Shown: piece after piece, positions 1 to 7,322 of the stretch
Position numbering within the stretch: the stretch's first letter is position 1
Layout of the letters: each line of letters opens with the position of its first letter
Origin: Rhodoglobus sp.
GTDB taxonomy: Bacteria > Actinomycetota > Actinomycetes > Actinomycetales > Microbacteriaceae
Length of the DNA: 45,990 nt
NCBI GenBank assembly: GCA_025464445.1
Contig: JAODLY010000053.1
Span: 1 to 45,990 of the forward strand
Direction of reading: 5' to 3'
Program-made: the position numbers and the translations under genes
Notes under the pieces: model-generated
What the model was told of the DNA's origin: nothing
Database searches by the model: none
The model's input: only the letters and a program-made list of their open reading frames with translations

Positions 1-378
1 GCCACCGGCGGTGATCACCGCGGCGGCGGACGCAGCCTGGCCGAGCACGACCGTCTGGATGTGCGGGCGGATGTACTGCATCGTGTCGTAGATCGCAGTC
101 ATCGCTGTGAACGAGCCACCCGGCGAGTTGATGTACATGACGATGTCGCGGTCGGGGTCCTGGCTCTCGAGCACGAGCAGCTGGGCCATGACGTCATCGG
201 CAGAGGCGTCGTCGATCTGCACACCGAGGAAGATGATGCGGTCTTCGAAGAGCTTCGCGTACGGGTCCTGGCGCTTGTAGCCGTAGGCCGTGCGCTCTTC
301 GAACGTCGGCAGGATGTAGCGCGACTCTTGCGCCTGGCCGGCGATGCCCGCGGGGGCGCGGAAGTTGAAGTTGTCCAT
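1..378 (-). CDS. clpP1: ATP-dependent Clp protease proteolytic subunit ClpP1 (3' end outside window)
   Basis: Serine peptidase subunit of the cytoplasmic Clp protease, which degrades proteins unfolded by ClpX or ClpC. Only the first 126 residues are in the window; the gene runs off the left edge. The N-terminus reads MDNFNFRAP and the protein contains the ClpP motif [18 protein letters not shown] and the nucleophile motif GQAASAAA, with the catalytic Ser at residue 117. The start ATG lies 2 nt after the stop of the upstream clpP, so the two are co-transcribed and probably translationally coupled. Actinobacteria make a mixed ClpP1-ClpP2 tetradecamer and the first/second naming here is by similarity of arrangement to mycobacteria. 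The extended N-terminal segment of about 40 residues before FEDRIIFLG is longer than in the neighbour clpP. Catalytic His and Asp would lie outside the window. Confidence 0.93.
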   Translation of the reverse strand, partial: MDNFNFRAPAGIAGQAQESRYILPTFEERTAYGYKRQDPYAKLFEDRIIFLGVQIDDASADDVMAQLLVLESQDPDRDIVMYINSPGGSFTAMTAIYDTMQYIRPHIQTVVLGQAASAAAVITAGG

Positions 379-380
379 GG

Positions 381-986
381 TCAGTCCTTCTTGCCTGTCG
401 CGGTGTCGTTCGTTCCGCCGCCGCCGACGACGTCGGAGGCGAACTCGCGGAGGTGGTCCACGAAGCCGTACTCGAGCGCCTGCTGTGCGGTAAACCAGTT
501 GTCACGGTCGTTGTCGATGAGGATCTGCTCGACCGACTTGCCGGTCTGCTCGGCCGTGAGCTCGGCCATCCGCTTCTTCATGTCGAGGATGACGCCGGCC
601 TGGGTCTGGATGTCAGCGGCAGTTCCGCCGAAGCCACCGGATGGCTGGTGCAACAGCACCCGCGCGTTCGGCGTGATGTACCGCTTGCCCTTGGTCCCCG
701 ACGAGAGCAGGAACTGCCCCATGGATGCCGCGAGGCCGATGCCCACAGTGACGATGTCGTTGGGCACGAACTTCATCGTGTCGTAGATCGCCATGCCTGC
801 GGTGATCGATCCGCCGGGCGAGTTCACGTAGAGGAAGATGTCGCGCTTCGCGTCCTCAGCTGCGAGCAGCAGGATCTTCGCGCAGATCTCGTTGGCGTTT
901 TCGTCGCGCACCTCTGAGCCAAGCCAGATGATGCGGTCCTTGAGGAGTTGGTCGAAGATGCTCGAGACCAATGCCGGTTGGGCCAT
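381..986 (-). CDS. clpP2: ATP-dependent Clp protease proteolytic subunit ClpP (first gene of the clpP pair)
   Basis: Complete 201-aa ClpP peptidase subunit. The catalytic triad can be placed by spacing to the E. coli enzyme: Ser88 in GLAASMGQF, His113 in LLHQPSGG and Asp162 in NDRDNWF (25 and 49 residue spacings as in S97/H122/D171). It is transcribed first, followed after 2 nt by the second clpP, so both subunits of the heteromeric actinobacterial protease come from one mRNA. The start ATG has GGAG about 9 nt upstream. A TATACG-like -10 box lies about 25 nt before the start. Numbering as clpP1 or clpP2 is uncertain because I can only use position and length. Confidence 0.93.
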   Translation of the reverse strand: MAQPALVSSIFDQLLKDRIIWLGSEVRDENANEICAKILLLAAEDAKRDIFLYVNSPGGSITAGMAIYDTMKFVPNDIVTVGIGLAASMGQFLLSSGTKGKRYITPNARVLLHQPSGGFGGTAADIQTQAGVILDMKKRMAELTAEQTGKSVEQILIDNDRDNWFTAQQALEYGFVDHLREFASDVVGGGGTNDTATGKKD

Positions 987-1109
987 TGTTTTGCGCTCCG
1001 TCTGTTCGTATAGGTATTGCGTTATCGCTTGATGACGAATCTATCTGAGCGGGCATGGGCATTCGGCTCTGTTCGCCGTGGGCAGAGCGGCGCGCCTATC
1101 GTGGCCTTC

Positions 1110-1601
1110 ATGAGCGAAGACTGGTATGCCCGGGTCAGCAGCGTGTGGGCGTCGGCCGGCGAGATGGCGGATCTCGACGTGCTCGCAGCGATCATCGCCC
1201 TCGTCGCGGAACGACCCGCGGATGACGCTGCCGCCGTGTTCGAGGCGGCGAGCGCGCACGACTACGCCGACCGCGAGGCCGAGGCTGAGCCGCTCTACCG
1301 GCGGGCCATCGACCTGGGGCTGGACGAAGCCACCCTCCCCCGCGCTGTCATCCAGCTCGCGAGCACCCTGCGCAACCTGGGCAAGGTCGAGGAGTCGATC
1401 CGGTTGCTCGAAGACCAGCTGCACGAGCATCCCGACGACGAGTGGACAGGCCCGAGCGCGGCGTTCCTGGCGCTCGCGCTCGCCAGCCGCGGGGACGAGC
1501 GGGATGCGGCATCCGTCGCCCTTGCCGCGCTCGCGAACTACCTGCCGATCTACTCCGCCTCCGTGCGCAGCTACGCGATCGGGCTCGCGGTGCGCGACTG
1601 A
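1110..1601 (+). CDS. TPR-like helical protein, 163 aa
   Basis: Alpha-helical protein of 163 aa with tetratricopeptide-like helix pairs (about residues 45-140, e.g. AEPLYRRAIDLGLDEATLPRAVIQL and the following LRNLGKVEESIRLL). It resembles the TPR_5 type of tetratricopeptide proteins found in actinobacteria, which are presumed protein-interaction modules; no catalytic residues are visible. The reading frame is open further upstream, but I chose the ATG at 1110 because a TATCGT -10 box (1097-1102) ends 7 nt before it and no Shine-Dalgarno sequence is present, which fits a leaderless mRNA. The gene is divergent from clpP2; about 120 bp separate the two start codons. Partner and role are unknown. 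Confidence 0.8.
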   Translation: MSEDWYARVSSVWASAGEMADLDVLAAIIALVAERPADDAAAVFEAASAHDYADREAEAEPLYRRAIDLGLDEATLPRAVIQLASTLRNLGKVEESIRLLEDQLHEHPDDEWTGPSAAFLALALASRGDERDAASVALAALANYLPIYSASVRSYAIGLAVRD

Positions 1602-1651
1602 ACGGGGCGTGTCAGCCACGGAATGTCGGCGGGCGGGGTGACCATGGATGC

Positions 1652-1822
1652 ATGGCTGACATCGACATCCGCGAACTGCGTGCATACGAGCCGTACTGCG
1701 TCGAGTGCGGCGAGACCGGTCCGATCGAGACGAGTTCGTTCCTCGCCTTCGCGTGGGAGCAGGCGCACGACTGCGCCACTGCCGCCCGCGCGCGGGACGC
1801 GGAGTTGGCGCGGGCCTCTTAG
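1652..1822 (+). CDS. Small Cys-containing protein, 56 aa
   Basis: Short acidic protein of 56 aa with a CVECG motif (Cys16, Cys19) and a later HDC (His39, Cys41). The four residues could form a C-x2-C...H-x-C metal site, as in half of a zinc ribbon; this is inference. There is no signal peptide or membrane segment. It follows the TPR gene by 50 nt on the same strand and ends just before a hairpin shared with tig. No obvious ribosome-binding site precedes the ATG. I do not recognise the family. The Cys spacing and the lack of any overlapping better gene support it being real. Confidence 0.55.
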   Translation: MADIDIRELRAYEPYCVECGETGPIETSSFLAFAWEQAHDCATAARARDAELARAS

Positions 1823-1847
1823 CGCGCCACCGCCGCCTAACGCAGAA

Positions 1848-1867
1848 CGGCCGCCCGAAGGCGGCCG
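1848..1867. terminator. Hairpin between convergent genes (bidirectional terminator candidate)
   Basis: Perfect 8-bp stem CGGCCGCC/GGCGGCCG with a CGAA loop between the end of the 56-aa gene and the end of tig. No long T-run follows on either strand, which is usual for GC-rich actinobacterial terminators. Confidence 0.6.
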
Positions 1868-1885
1868 CTCGCAGGTTTCAGCAAC

Positions 1886-3319
1886 TCAGCTGTGGTCGTG
1901 GCCGTAGTGCTCGTTGTTCGGCTTGCGGCCGTGCGAGTCCTTGCCGGCGCCACCCTGCGCGTGGGCGTGCCCGTCATGGCTGTTTGCACCGTGCAGCGCG
2001 GAGGTCATCTCCGAAACGTCGAACTCTTCGTCGTCGTCGCTGTTCACCGTGGCGGTGAATGCCGAGACGTCGACATCCTTGCCCTTTGAGTCGACGACCT
2101 TGGCCTTGCCGAGCACGACGGCCAGCGCCTTGGAGCGCGCGACTTCCGCGATCATGCCGGGGATCTGGCCGTTCTTGTCGAGCACTTCGATGAACTCGCC
2201 CGGCTCCATGCCGTACTGGGCTGCGCCCTGCACGAGGTAGTTGGTGAGCTCGGTCTGGCTGACCTTGATCTCTTCCTTCTCGACGATCGTGTCGAGCAGG
2301 ATCTGCGAACGGAACGTCTTCTCGCTGGAGATAGCCACCTCGCCGCGGTGCACATCATCGTCGAGACGGTTCTCGTTCTCGAGGTGACGGTGCACCTCGT
2401 CTTCGATGAGCTTCGCCGGCACCGGGATTTCGACGCTCTTGAGCAGCTCGTCGACGATCTGGTCGCGCGCCTGGGCGCCCTGGCCGAAGGACTTGGAGCG
2501 GGTGACCTGCTCCTTGATGTCGGCCTTGAGTTCTTTGATCGTGTCGAACTGGCTCGCGATCTGGGCGAAGTCGTCGTCGGCCTCAGGCAGCTCGCGCTCC
2601 TTGACCGCCAGCAGCGACACCGTGATGAGCGCGACCTCGCCCTCATGATCCCCGCCGAGCAGAGTGGATTCGAACGTCGTCGACTCTCCGGCGCTCAGCG
2701 AGTCGAGCGCCTCGTCGATACCCTCGATGAGTTCGCCCGAGCCGACCTCGTAGGAGATGCTCGTGGCGGAGTCGACCTCGTCGTCGCCGATCTTCGCGAT
2801 CAGGTCGAGCTGGGCGAAATCGCCGGTCTTCGCGGGGCGGTCGACGGTGACAAGGGTGCCGAAGCGGCTGCGCAGGGCGTCCAGTTCGTCCTTCACGTCA
2901 TCCGCCGACACCTCGACGGCGTCGACCGTGAGCTTGAGGCCGTCATAGTTCGGGATGGCGAACTCCGGACGCACGTCAACCTCGACTGTCAGCTCGAGGT
3001 CGCCGCTGAAGTCCTTGACGTCAGGCAGCGTCACGATGTCGGCTGCCGGCCGACCGAGCACGCGGATCTTCTCGTCGGTGACGGCTTGGCGGTAGAACTT
3101 GTCGAGTCCGTCGTTCACGGCGTGGCTCAGCACCTCTTCACGGCCGACGCGCTGGTCGATGAGCTGCGGCGGCACCTTGCCCTTGCGGAAGCCGGGAATG
3201 TTCACCGACTGGGCGATGTGCTCGTAGGCGTGGGTGATGCTGGGTTTGAGCTCGTCAGGGGTGACAGAGATGTTGAGCTTGACGCGCGTGGGGCTCAGCT
3301 TCTCAACGGTGGTCTTCAC
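1886..3319 (-). CDS. tig: Trigger factor, ribosome-associated chaperone/PPIase
   Basis: Trigger factor of 477 aa, which binds nascent chains at the ribosome exit tunnel. The N-terminal domain carries the ribosome-docking signature GFRKGKVP (about residues 43-50). The FKBP-type peptidyl-prolyl isomerase domain follows (about 160-245, starting [16 protein letters not shown]), then the helical C-terminal chaperone domain. I chose the GTG at 3319 (protein begins [11 protein letters not shown]) because AAGGAG lies 8 nt upstream; the open frame continues through the tRNA-Pro gene, which cannot be coding. The last 35 or so residues are His-rich (eight His, ending EHYGHDHS), unusual for trigger factors and reminiscent of metal-binding tails of SlyD. 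tRNA-Pro lies only 32 nt upstream on the same strand, so tRNA and tig may share a transcript. Confidence 0.95.
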   Translation of the reverse strand: MKTTVEKLSPTRVKLNISVTPDELKPSITHAYEHIAQSVNIPGFRKGKVPPQLIDQRVGREEVLSHAVNDGLDKFYRQAVTDEKIRVLGRPAADIVTLPDVKDFSGDLELTVEVDVRPEFAIPNYDGLKLTVDAVEVSADDVKDELDALRSRFGTLVTVDRPAKTGDFAQLDLIAKIGDDEVDSATSISYEVGSGELIEGIDEALDSLSAGESTTFESTLLGGDHEGEVALITVSLLAVKERELPEADDDFAQIASQFDTIKELKADIKEQVTRSKSFGQGAQARDQIVDELLKSVEIPVPAKLIEDEVHRHLENENRLDDDVHRGEVAISSEKTFRSQILLDTIVEKEEIKVSQTELTNYLVQGAAQYGMEPGEFIEVLDKNGQIPGMIAEVARSKALAVVLGKAKVVDSKGKDVDVSAFTATVNSDDDEEFDVSEMTSALHGANSHDGHAHAQGGAGKDSHGRKPNNEHYGHDHS

Positions 3320-3351
3320 GTTGCGTTCTCCTTGTTGTGATGGATGTGCTG

Positions 3352-3425
3352 TCGGGGCGACAGGATTCGAACCTGCGGCCTCTCGGTCCCAAACCGAGCG
3401 CTCTACCAAGCTGAGCTACGCCCCG
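3352..3425 (-). tRNA. tRNA-Pro (anticodon TGG)
   Basis: A 74-nt cloverleaf can be folded: acceptor CGGGGCG pairing with CGCCCCG, D-arm GCTC/GAGC, anticodon stem CTCGG/CCGAG with loop TTTGGGA (anticodon TGG, reads CCA), and T-arm GCAGG-TTCGAAT-CCTGT. Discriminator base is A and CCA is not encoded. Upstream on the same strand a TTGCCA/GATGCT pair with 18-nt spacing is a plausible promoter. tig begins 32 nt downstream. Confidence 0.97.
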
Positions 3426-3535
3426 GGCCGTGCGAAAAGCGGCCGTGGGCGCTCGCGTGAGCATCCCATCCAAAATTTGGCCTTGGCAAGTCTAGCTGAC
3501 AACAACTGGGGCGCCGCCGGGGCTATTCCATCCGG

Positions 3536-3564
3536 GCAACGTATGGCGCGACGCCATACGTTGC
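3536..3564. terminator. Perfect 13-bp inverted repeat downstream of the channel gene
   Basis: GCAACGTATGGCG and its exact reverse complement are separated by only 3 nt. It lies 30 nt past the stop codon of the channel gene and before tRNA-Pro, both on the minus strand. It most likely forms a terminator hairpin for the channel transcript, although no T-tract follows. Confidence 0.55.
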
Positions 3565-3593
3565 TCAAACAGAGCCCGGCTGCCCTGCGACGG

Positions 3594-5477
3594 TCAGCCG
3601 GCGGCGAGAACGATGATCTTGTCGCCCGCGACGAAGGTCGTGCGATCGGCCTTCTTCGGGTTGACGGTGACGCCGTAGCCGCGCTCGCCGTTGCGGGCAT
3701 CCGCGACGACGCGGTAGCCGATGGCGGTTTCGCCGCGCCTGCGTGCTGCCTCGAGCACCGTGTAGAAGTCGACGTCTGCACCGAGCGTGAGGTACTGCTC
3801 CACCGGGTTGAGGTAGACCTCGCTGCCGGTGCTGGCGAAGAGGTCGTCGAACACCTCCGTGAGCTGCTTGTTCTCAGAGACCTGGGAGAGCATGAGGCTG
3901 ATGAGCTTGTCGCTGACGATGAAGTCGTCGGCATTGGTGACCTCGGCGAGCTCGCGGTTTCTGTCGTCGAGCATCTCGCTCACGATGTTCAGGTCGACAC
4001 CGGTGCGATCCTGGATGTCGCGCAACTGCAGCAGGGTGATGAGCGTCTTGCCATCGGCGCGCTGCGCATCAAGCGTGTCTTTGTAGGCGAGCACGATGAT
4101 GTGGTCGAACTTGTGCACGTCGAGTTCTTCGAGCACAGCGCGGCTCGTGGCGTCCCCGCGCTTGAACGTGATCGCGAGGGTGTCGTACTTGGGAAAGTCG
4201 GGCTTCTCGACATCCGCGAGCACCGTCACCACGGAACCGGTCGCGACGTACTCGCTCAGCTCCTTGAGCATCCCCGCGAGGCCATGGTTGTACCCGAGCA
4301 CGAGTGTGCTCTCTGGCTTGGCCGCGGGCATCTTCGCTGTGCTGATTGCCGCGGCATCCACGGTGCCTGCCGTCGAGAGCCTGATGGTGCTGTCGTCCTC
4401 GGCGATGACGATGAGCTGGTCGCCCGCCTCGTAGATCGCGGTGTCCGTCGGGTTGAGTTCGACGACTCCGCCTTTGACGATGCCCATGACGCAGGAGTCT
4501 GCGAAGGCGAGCTGGGCGTCGAAGTAGGTCTTGCCGTACAGCGACGGCTGCTCGGTGAAGTAGATCTCGTCGCCTTCGAAGTCGAGCAACTCGGAGTAGA
4601 CGACACTCAGCCCGCTCTGGCGGCAGCTCTGCACGGTGATGCGGCCGATGAGGTCGCTGCCGAGCACCCAGTGCGCCTCGTCCCTGCCCACGAGTCGGGC
4701 GGCCTCGAGGTTGCCCTCGTGCTCGATCTCGCCGACGATGTGGTACTTCTCCGCCTTGCGCTTCGGGTTGTTGGTGAGCGCCAGCGCCGTCTTGATCACG
4801 TCGGAGTCGGGATCGGGGCTGCCCTCGGGTGCGAGAAGGACGATGCTGCGGGCGTTCTGCGGGTTGCTCAGGTCGAGGTCGGTGAGGTTCATCGGGTCGC
4901 CGGTGCGCACGATGATCTTCGTCTTGCCGGTCTTGCCGACCTGCGCGCGGATTTCGTCTTCCATCTCGACCTTGTCGCGGTCGGCGAGGATGACGATTGC
5001 CGATCGGCCGCGCGACTCGTTGGCCACAACGATCTCACCGATGATCGGGAACACTTTTGTGCTCCAGCCGAGGATGAGGGTGTGGTCTTTTTCGAGAACT
5101 TTCGAGCGGCCCTTGCGCAGTTCCTCGATCTTCGAGTCGAAGGCCCCAGAGATGATGCCGATGAGGGCCGCGACGATGATCAGTCCGCCGATGGTGATGG
5201 TGAGCATGAACAGGCGGAACCACCAGTTGGTGTCCCCGCCCATGGTCCCCGGGTCGAGCGTGCGCAGGAGGTTGCCCCACAGCGTGTCCAGCGGATTGGT
5301 GTTCGGGTCGTCGTTCGGGAACTGCCCGAACAACGTGAAGAGCATCACCAGACCGAAGATCACCAAGACGAGCACGATCGTGGCAATGCCCAGGAGCGCG
5401 ATGAGGGCGACGGGGCCACGCGACATCCAGTTGTCGAACCAGTAGCGGAAACGCTCGCCGAATGTGGGCTTGTTCAT
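3594..5477 (-). CDS. CASTOR/POLLUX-type putative ion channel with two RCK-like domains
   Basis: Membrane protein of 627 aa related to plant CASTOR/POLLUX (DMI1, SYM8) ion channels. Residues 22-51 and 85-113 are two strong transmembrane segments. Between them lies a pore-loop-like stretch with LLRTLDPGTMGGD (about 70-82). The rest is cytoplasmic: a first Rossmann/RCK-like unit starts at HTLILGWS (about 132) and a second at STLVLGYNHG (about 390), as in RCK-gated channels. The plant channels are nuclear-envelope cation channels for symbiosis signalling; bacterial members are mostly uncharacterised, so ion selectivity is unknown. ATG 5477 was chosen because GAAGGA lies 6 nt upstream; an in-frame GTG at 5495 is less likely. 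A TATGAT -10 box lies at 5509-5504 with a GCGAGGTCTCGC palindrome in the promoter spacer. No partner gene is adjacent. Confidence 0.85.
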   Translation of the reverse strand: MNKPTFGERFRYWFDNWMSRGPVALIALLGIATIVLVLVIFGLVMLFTLFGQFPNDDPNTNPLDTLWGNLLRTLDPGTMGGDTNWWFRLFMLTITIGGLIIVAALIGIISGAFDSKIEELRKGRSKVLEKDHTLILGWSTKVFPIIGEIVVANESRGRSAIVILADRDKVEMEDEIRAQVGKTGKTKIIVRTGDPMNLTDLDLSNPQNARSIVLLAPEGSPDPDSDVIKTALALTNNPKRKAEKYHIVGEIEHEGNLEAARLVGRDEAHWVLGSDLIGRITVQSCRQSGLSVVYSELLDFEGDEIYFTEQPSLYGKTYFDAQLAFADSCVMGIVKGGVVELNPTDTAIYEAGDQLIVIAEDDSTIRLSTAGTVDAAAISTAKMPAAKPESTLVLGYNHGLAGMLKELSEYVATGSVVTVLADVEKPDFPKYDTLAITFKRGDATSRAVLEELDVHKFDHIIVLAYKDTLDAQRADGKTLITLLQLRDIQDRTGVDLNIVSEMLDDRNRELAEVTNADDFIVSDKLISLMLSQVSENKQLTEVFDDLFASTGSEVYLNPVEQYLTLGADVDFYTVLEAARRRGETAIGYRVVADARNGERGYGVTVNPKKADRTTFVAGDKIIVLAAG

Positions 5478-5514
5478 GGGGTCCTTCGGTTGCACGTGCG
5501 CGGATCATATGCCC

Positions 5515-5526
5515 GCGAGGTCTCGC
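5515..5526. promoter_or_regulatory. Palindrome GCGAGGTCTCGC in the channel-gene promoter (copy 1)
   Basis: Hyphenated palindrome GCGAG-GT-CTCGC. On the minus strand it sits between a TTATGC -35-like hexamer (5531-5526) and a near-consensus TATGAT -10 box (5509-5504) of the channel gene. An identical 12-mer recurs at 5591-5602 ahead of tRNA-Gly, so it may be an operator. Function is inferred from position only. Confidence 0.45.
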
Positions 5527-5590
5527 ATAAGAGTGGCACAGCGCCGCGCACCGCGCAGCCCGCTGGTCCGCGGGGATGCCGGTGCCGGCC

Positions 5591-5618
5591 GCGAGGTCTC
5601 GCGCGAGTCGGGTACAGT
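5591..5618 (+). promoter_or_regulatory. tRNA-Gly promoter with palindrome GCGAGGTCTCGC (copy 2)
   Basis: The second copy of GCGAGGTCTCGC (5591-5602) lies just before a TACAGT -10 box (5613-5618) that would start transcription about 30 nt ahead of tRNA-Gly. The palindrome overlaps the expected -35/spacer position. Confidence 0.45.
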
Positions 5619-5654
5619 ATTCCTCGGCAGTCGGGCGGTCAACCGCTCGGCCCC

Positions 5655-5725
5655 GGGGATGTAGCTCAATGGTAGAGCCTCAGTTTTCCAAACTGATCAC
5701 GCGGGTTCGATTCCCGTCATCCCCT
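5655..5725 (+). tRNA. tRNA-Gly (anticodon TCC)
   Basis: A 71-nt cloverleaf: acceptor GGGGATG pairing with CATCCCC, D-arm GCTC/GAGC, anticodon stem TCAGT/ACTGA with loop TTTCCAA (anticodon TCC, reads GGA), T-arm CGGGT-TCGATTC-CCGTC, discriminator T. CCA is not encoded. A long hairpin begins directly at the tRNA 3' end. Confidence 0.97.
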
Positions 5726-5780
5726 CGAAATGGCGAAGGCGGTCGGCCCCTCTAGGGGTCGGCCGCCTTCGTCATTTCGA
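5725..5780 (+). terminator. 26-bp hairpin at the 3' end of tRNA-Gly
   Basis: Two 26-nt arms (5725-5750 and 5755-5780) pair completely, with three G-U wobbles and a TCTA loop. It starts at the tRNA discriminator base and is followed by AAAACGG rather than Ts. It most likely terminates the tRNA transcript and sets the substrate for 3' processing. The 116 bp from 5781 to 5896 show nothing recognisable. Confidence 0.75.
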
Positions 5781-5896
5781 AAACGGCACGTGAATCGAAT
5801 GGGCCCCCGCTAGGCAGTCAGTCGCATTGCGCATTCGCAGGGAGAAGGGCATCCGAGCAACCGCGCAATGTGGATGCGGCCTAGTAGGGGATCCCG

Positions 5897-6418
5897 TCAT
5901 CGGTCGACCTGACCTGACGCACGCTCAAACGAGTCCAGCGCACCGGCGCTGAACAGCACGAAGGTCGCGAGCTCCACGGCGGAGTCCGCCGAGGCCACCG
6001 TCGACACGGCGATGCGAGCCGCGTCATCCATGGGCCACCCGTAGATGCCGGCGCTCACGGCGGGAAACGTCACGTGCCGAGCGCCCAACTCATCAGCCAC
6101 ACGCAGCGACGATGAGTAGCACGACGCGAGTTGGTCGGAGTGGTCGATGGTCTTCGCCCAGACCGGACCGACGGTGTGGATGACCCAGCTCGCCGGCAGG
6201 CGTCCGGCCGTCGTCGCGACGGCGGCACCTGTGGCCAGCCCCTCCTTGAGCGTCGTGGCTCGCAGCCGGCGGCACTCCTCGAGGATCGCGGGACCGCCCG
6301 CGCGGTGGATGGCGCCGTCCACTCCCCCGCCGCCGAGCAGGGTGTGGTTGGCGGCGTTGACTATCGCGTCAGCGGGGACCTTCGTGATGTCCCCCTGGAC
6401 GAGTTCGATTCGCACCAC
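5897..6418 (-). CDS. Macro-domain protein (O-acetyl-ADP-ribose deacetylase type)
   Basis: Single macro domain of 173 aa, cytoplasmic, of the MacroD/YmdB type that hydrolyses O-acetyl-ADP-ribose or removes mono-ADP-ribose. Visible motifs are the N-terminal VQGDITK (Asp10, adenine binding), NAANHTLLGGGGVDGAIHRAGG (Asn21, Asn24 and the glycine-rich loop) and the phosphate-binding loop FPAVSAGIYGWP near residue 120. The start GTG at 6418 has no Shine-Dalgarno, but a TAGCGT -10 box (6430-6425) lies 6 nt before it, pointing to a leaderless mRNA; a second GTG follows immediately. No toxin (DarT-like) gene is next to it, so a toxin-antitoxin role is not indicated. It is divergent from the CDF-like gene. 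Confidence 0.9.
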   Translation of the reverse strand: MVRIELVQGDITKVPADAIVNAANHTLLGGGGVDGAIHRAGGPAILEECRRLRATTLKEGLATGAAVATTAGRLPASWVIHTVGPVWAKTIDHSDQLASCYSSSLRVADELGARHVTFPAVSAGIYGWPMDDAARIAVSTVASADSAVELATFVLFSAGALDSFERASGQVDR

Positions 6419-6510
6419 ACTCTGACGCTACCTACAGGCAAAGCCCCGCGCGATCCTGTGATTCGAGTTGGTCGCTCCACGGCTGAGGAGCGACCCGTCA
6501 TGATGGACAC

Positions 6511-7110
6511 GTGACAGACCCCGCCCGCAGCTTCCGACGCGTGGTGCTCGTCGTCTCGCTGCTGAACCTCGCGTACTTCGGCGTCGAGTTCGCGATCGCA
6601 CGCGCGATCGGTTCGGTTTCGCTGCTGGCCGACAGCATCGACTTTCTCGAGGACGCGAGCATCAACGCCCTGATCTTCGTGGCGTTCGGCTGGTCGCTAC
6701 GCCGACGGGCGCGGGTTGGCGGCGTGCTCGCGTTCGTCATCCTCGTGCCTGCCGTTGCGACGGTCTGGATCGCGGTGGCCAAGATCCTGAACCCGACGGC
6801 GCCCAGCCCTGCCGCGCTGTCGATCACGGCGGCGGGAGCCCTCGTGGTCAACCTCATCGCGGCGGTGCTGCTTGCCCGTCACCGGCATTACGCCGGCAGC
6901 CTGGCCCGCGCTGCGTGGTTGTCGGCGCGCAACGATTCGCTCGCGAATGTCGCGATCATTGCGGCGGCGGGCGTGACTGTGTGGTTGCAGTCCGGCTGGC
7001 CGGACATCATTGTGGGTGTCGCGATCGGCGTGTTGAATGCCGATGCCGCCAGAGCGGTGTGGAGGGCAGCCCGACAGGAACGGCTCGATGATGCGGCCGC
7101 GCGGGCCTAG
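6511..7110 (+). CDS. Short cation-diffusion-facilitator-like membrane transporter
   Basis: Inner-membrane protein of 199 aa with about six transmembrane helices, related to CDF metal/H+ antiporters. The TM2 motif ADSIDFLEDA supplies Asp44 and Asp48, equivalent to the HxxxD of CzcD-like proteins. In TM5 the usual HxxxD is SARND, so the His ligand is replaced by Ser138 while Asp142 remains. The cytoplasmic C-terminal domain of about 90 residues normal in CDFs is absent. Metal transport is therefore uncertain; a changed substrate is possible. The GTG start is preceded by CATGAT 6 nt upstream and has no Shine-Dalgarno, so it may be leaderless. Its stop codon shares CTAG with the stop of the convergent 57-aa gene. 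Confidence 0.78.
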   Translation: MTDPARSFRRVVLVVSLLNLAYFGVEFAIARAIGSVSLLADSIDFLEDASINALIFVAFGWSLRRRARVGGVLAFVILVPAVATVWIAVAKILNPTAPSPAALSITAAGALVVNLIAAVLLARHRHYAGSLARAAWLSARNDSLANVAIIAAAGVTVWLQSGWPDIIVGVAIGVLNADAARAVWRAARQERLDDAAARA

Positions 7111-7280
7111 CCGTCGATGCGCTTGAGCACGTGGATCGGGATGGCCACCCCGAGGCATGATGCGAGGATCCCCGCCAGGAACACCGGGTACTCGGCGCCG
7201 ACCACGTAGAACGCGGAACCCATGACGTACAGGCCGCCGACGAAGAGCACGATGGAGACGACGAAGGCGATGATGTTCAC
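7107..7280 (-). CDS. Small membrane protein, 57 aa
   Basis: Hydrophobic 57-aa protein that starts MNIIAFVVSIVLFVGG and has two predicted membrane helices (about 3-25 and 32-50) ending in a short basic tail HVLKRIDG. The GTG start follows a TAGGAT -10 box by 6 nt with no Shine-Dalgarno, typical of leaderless actinobacterial genes. Its TAG stop overlaps the stop of the CDF-like gene. Function unknown; similar tiny two-helix proteins are common and poorly annotated in Microbacteriaceae. Confidence 0.65.
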   Translation of the reverse strand: MNIIAFVVSIVLFVGGLYVMGSAFYVVGAEYPVFLAGILASCLGVAIPIHVLKRIDG

Positions 7281-7322
7281 GTGCTCATCCTAGCGAACCG
7301 GTGATTCTCGGCAGCCACGGCG

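Noticed and set aside
987-1060. ClgR-type operator in front of clpP2
   Set aside because: GCG-N4-CGC is present but half-sites are in the opposite order to the ClgR motif I know.
3320-3409. N-terminal extension of trigger factor
   Set aside because: It would translate through tRNA-Pro; the GTG at 3319 with AAGGAG fits the family N-terminus.
3234-5675. Very long open frame on the plus strand (813 codons) opposite the channel gene
   Set aside because: Antisense to a gene with clear protein motifs, and it runs through the tRNA-Gly start region; a GC-rich codon artefact.
5897-6418. Macro-domain protein as antitoxin of a DarTG system
   Set aside because: No DarT-like ADP-ribosyltransferase gene is adjacent.
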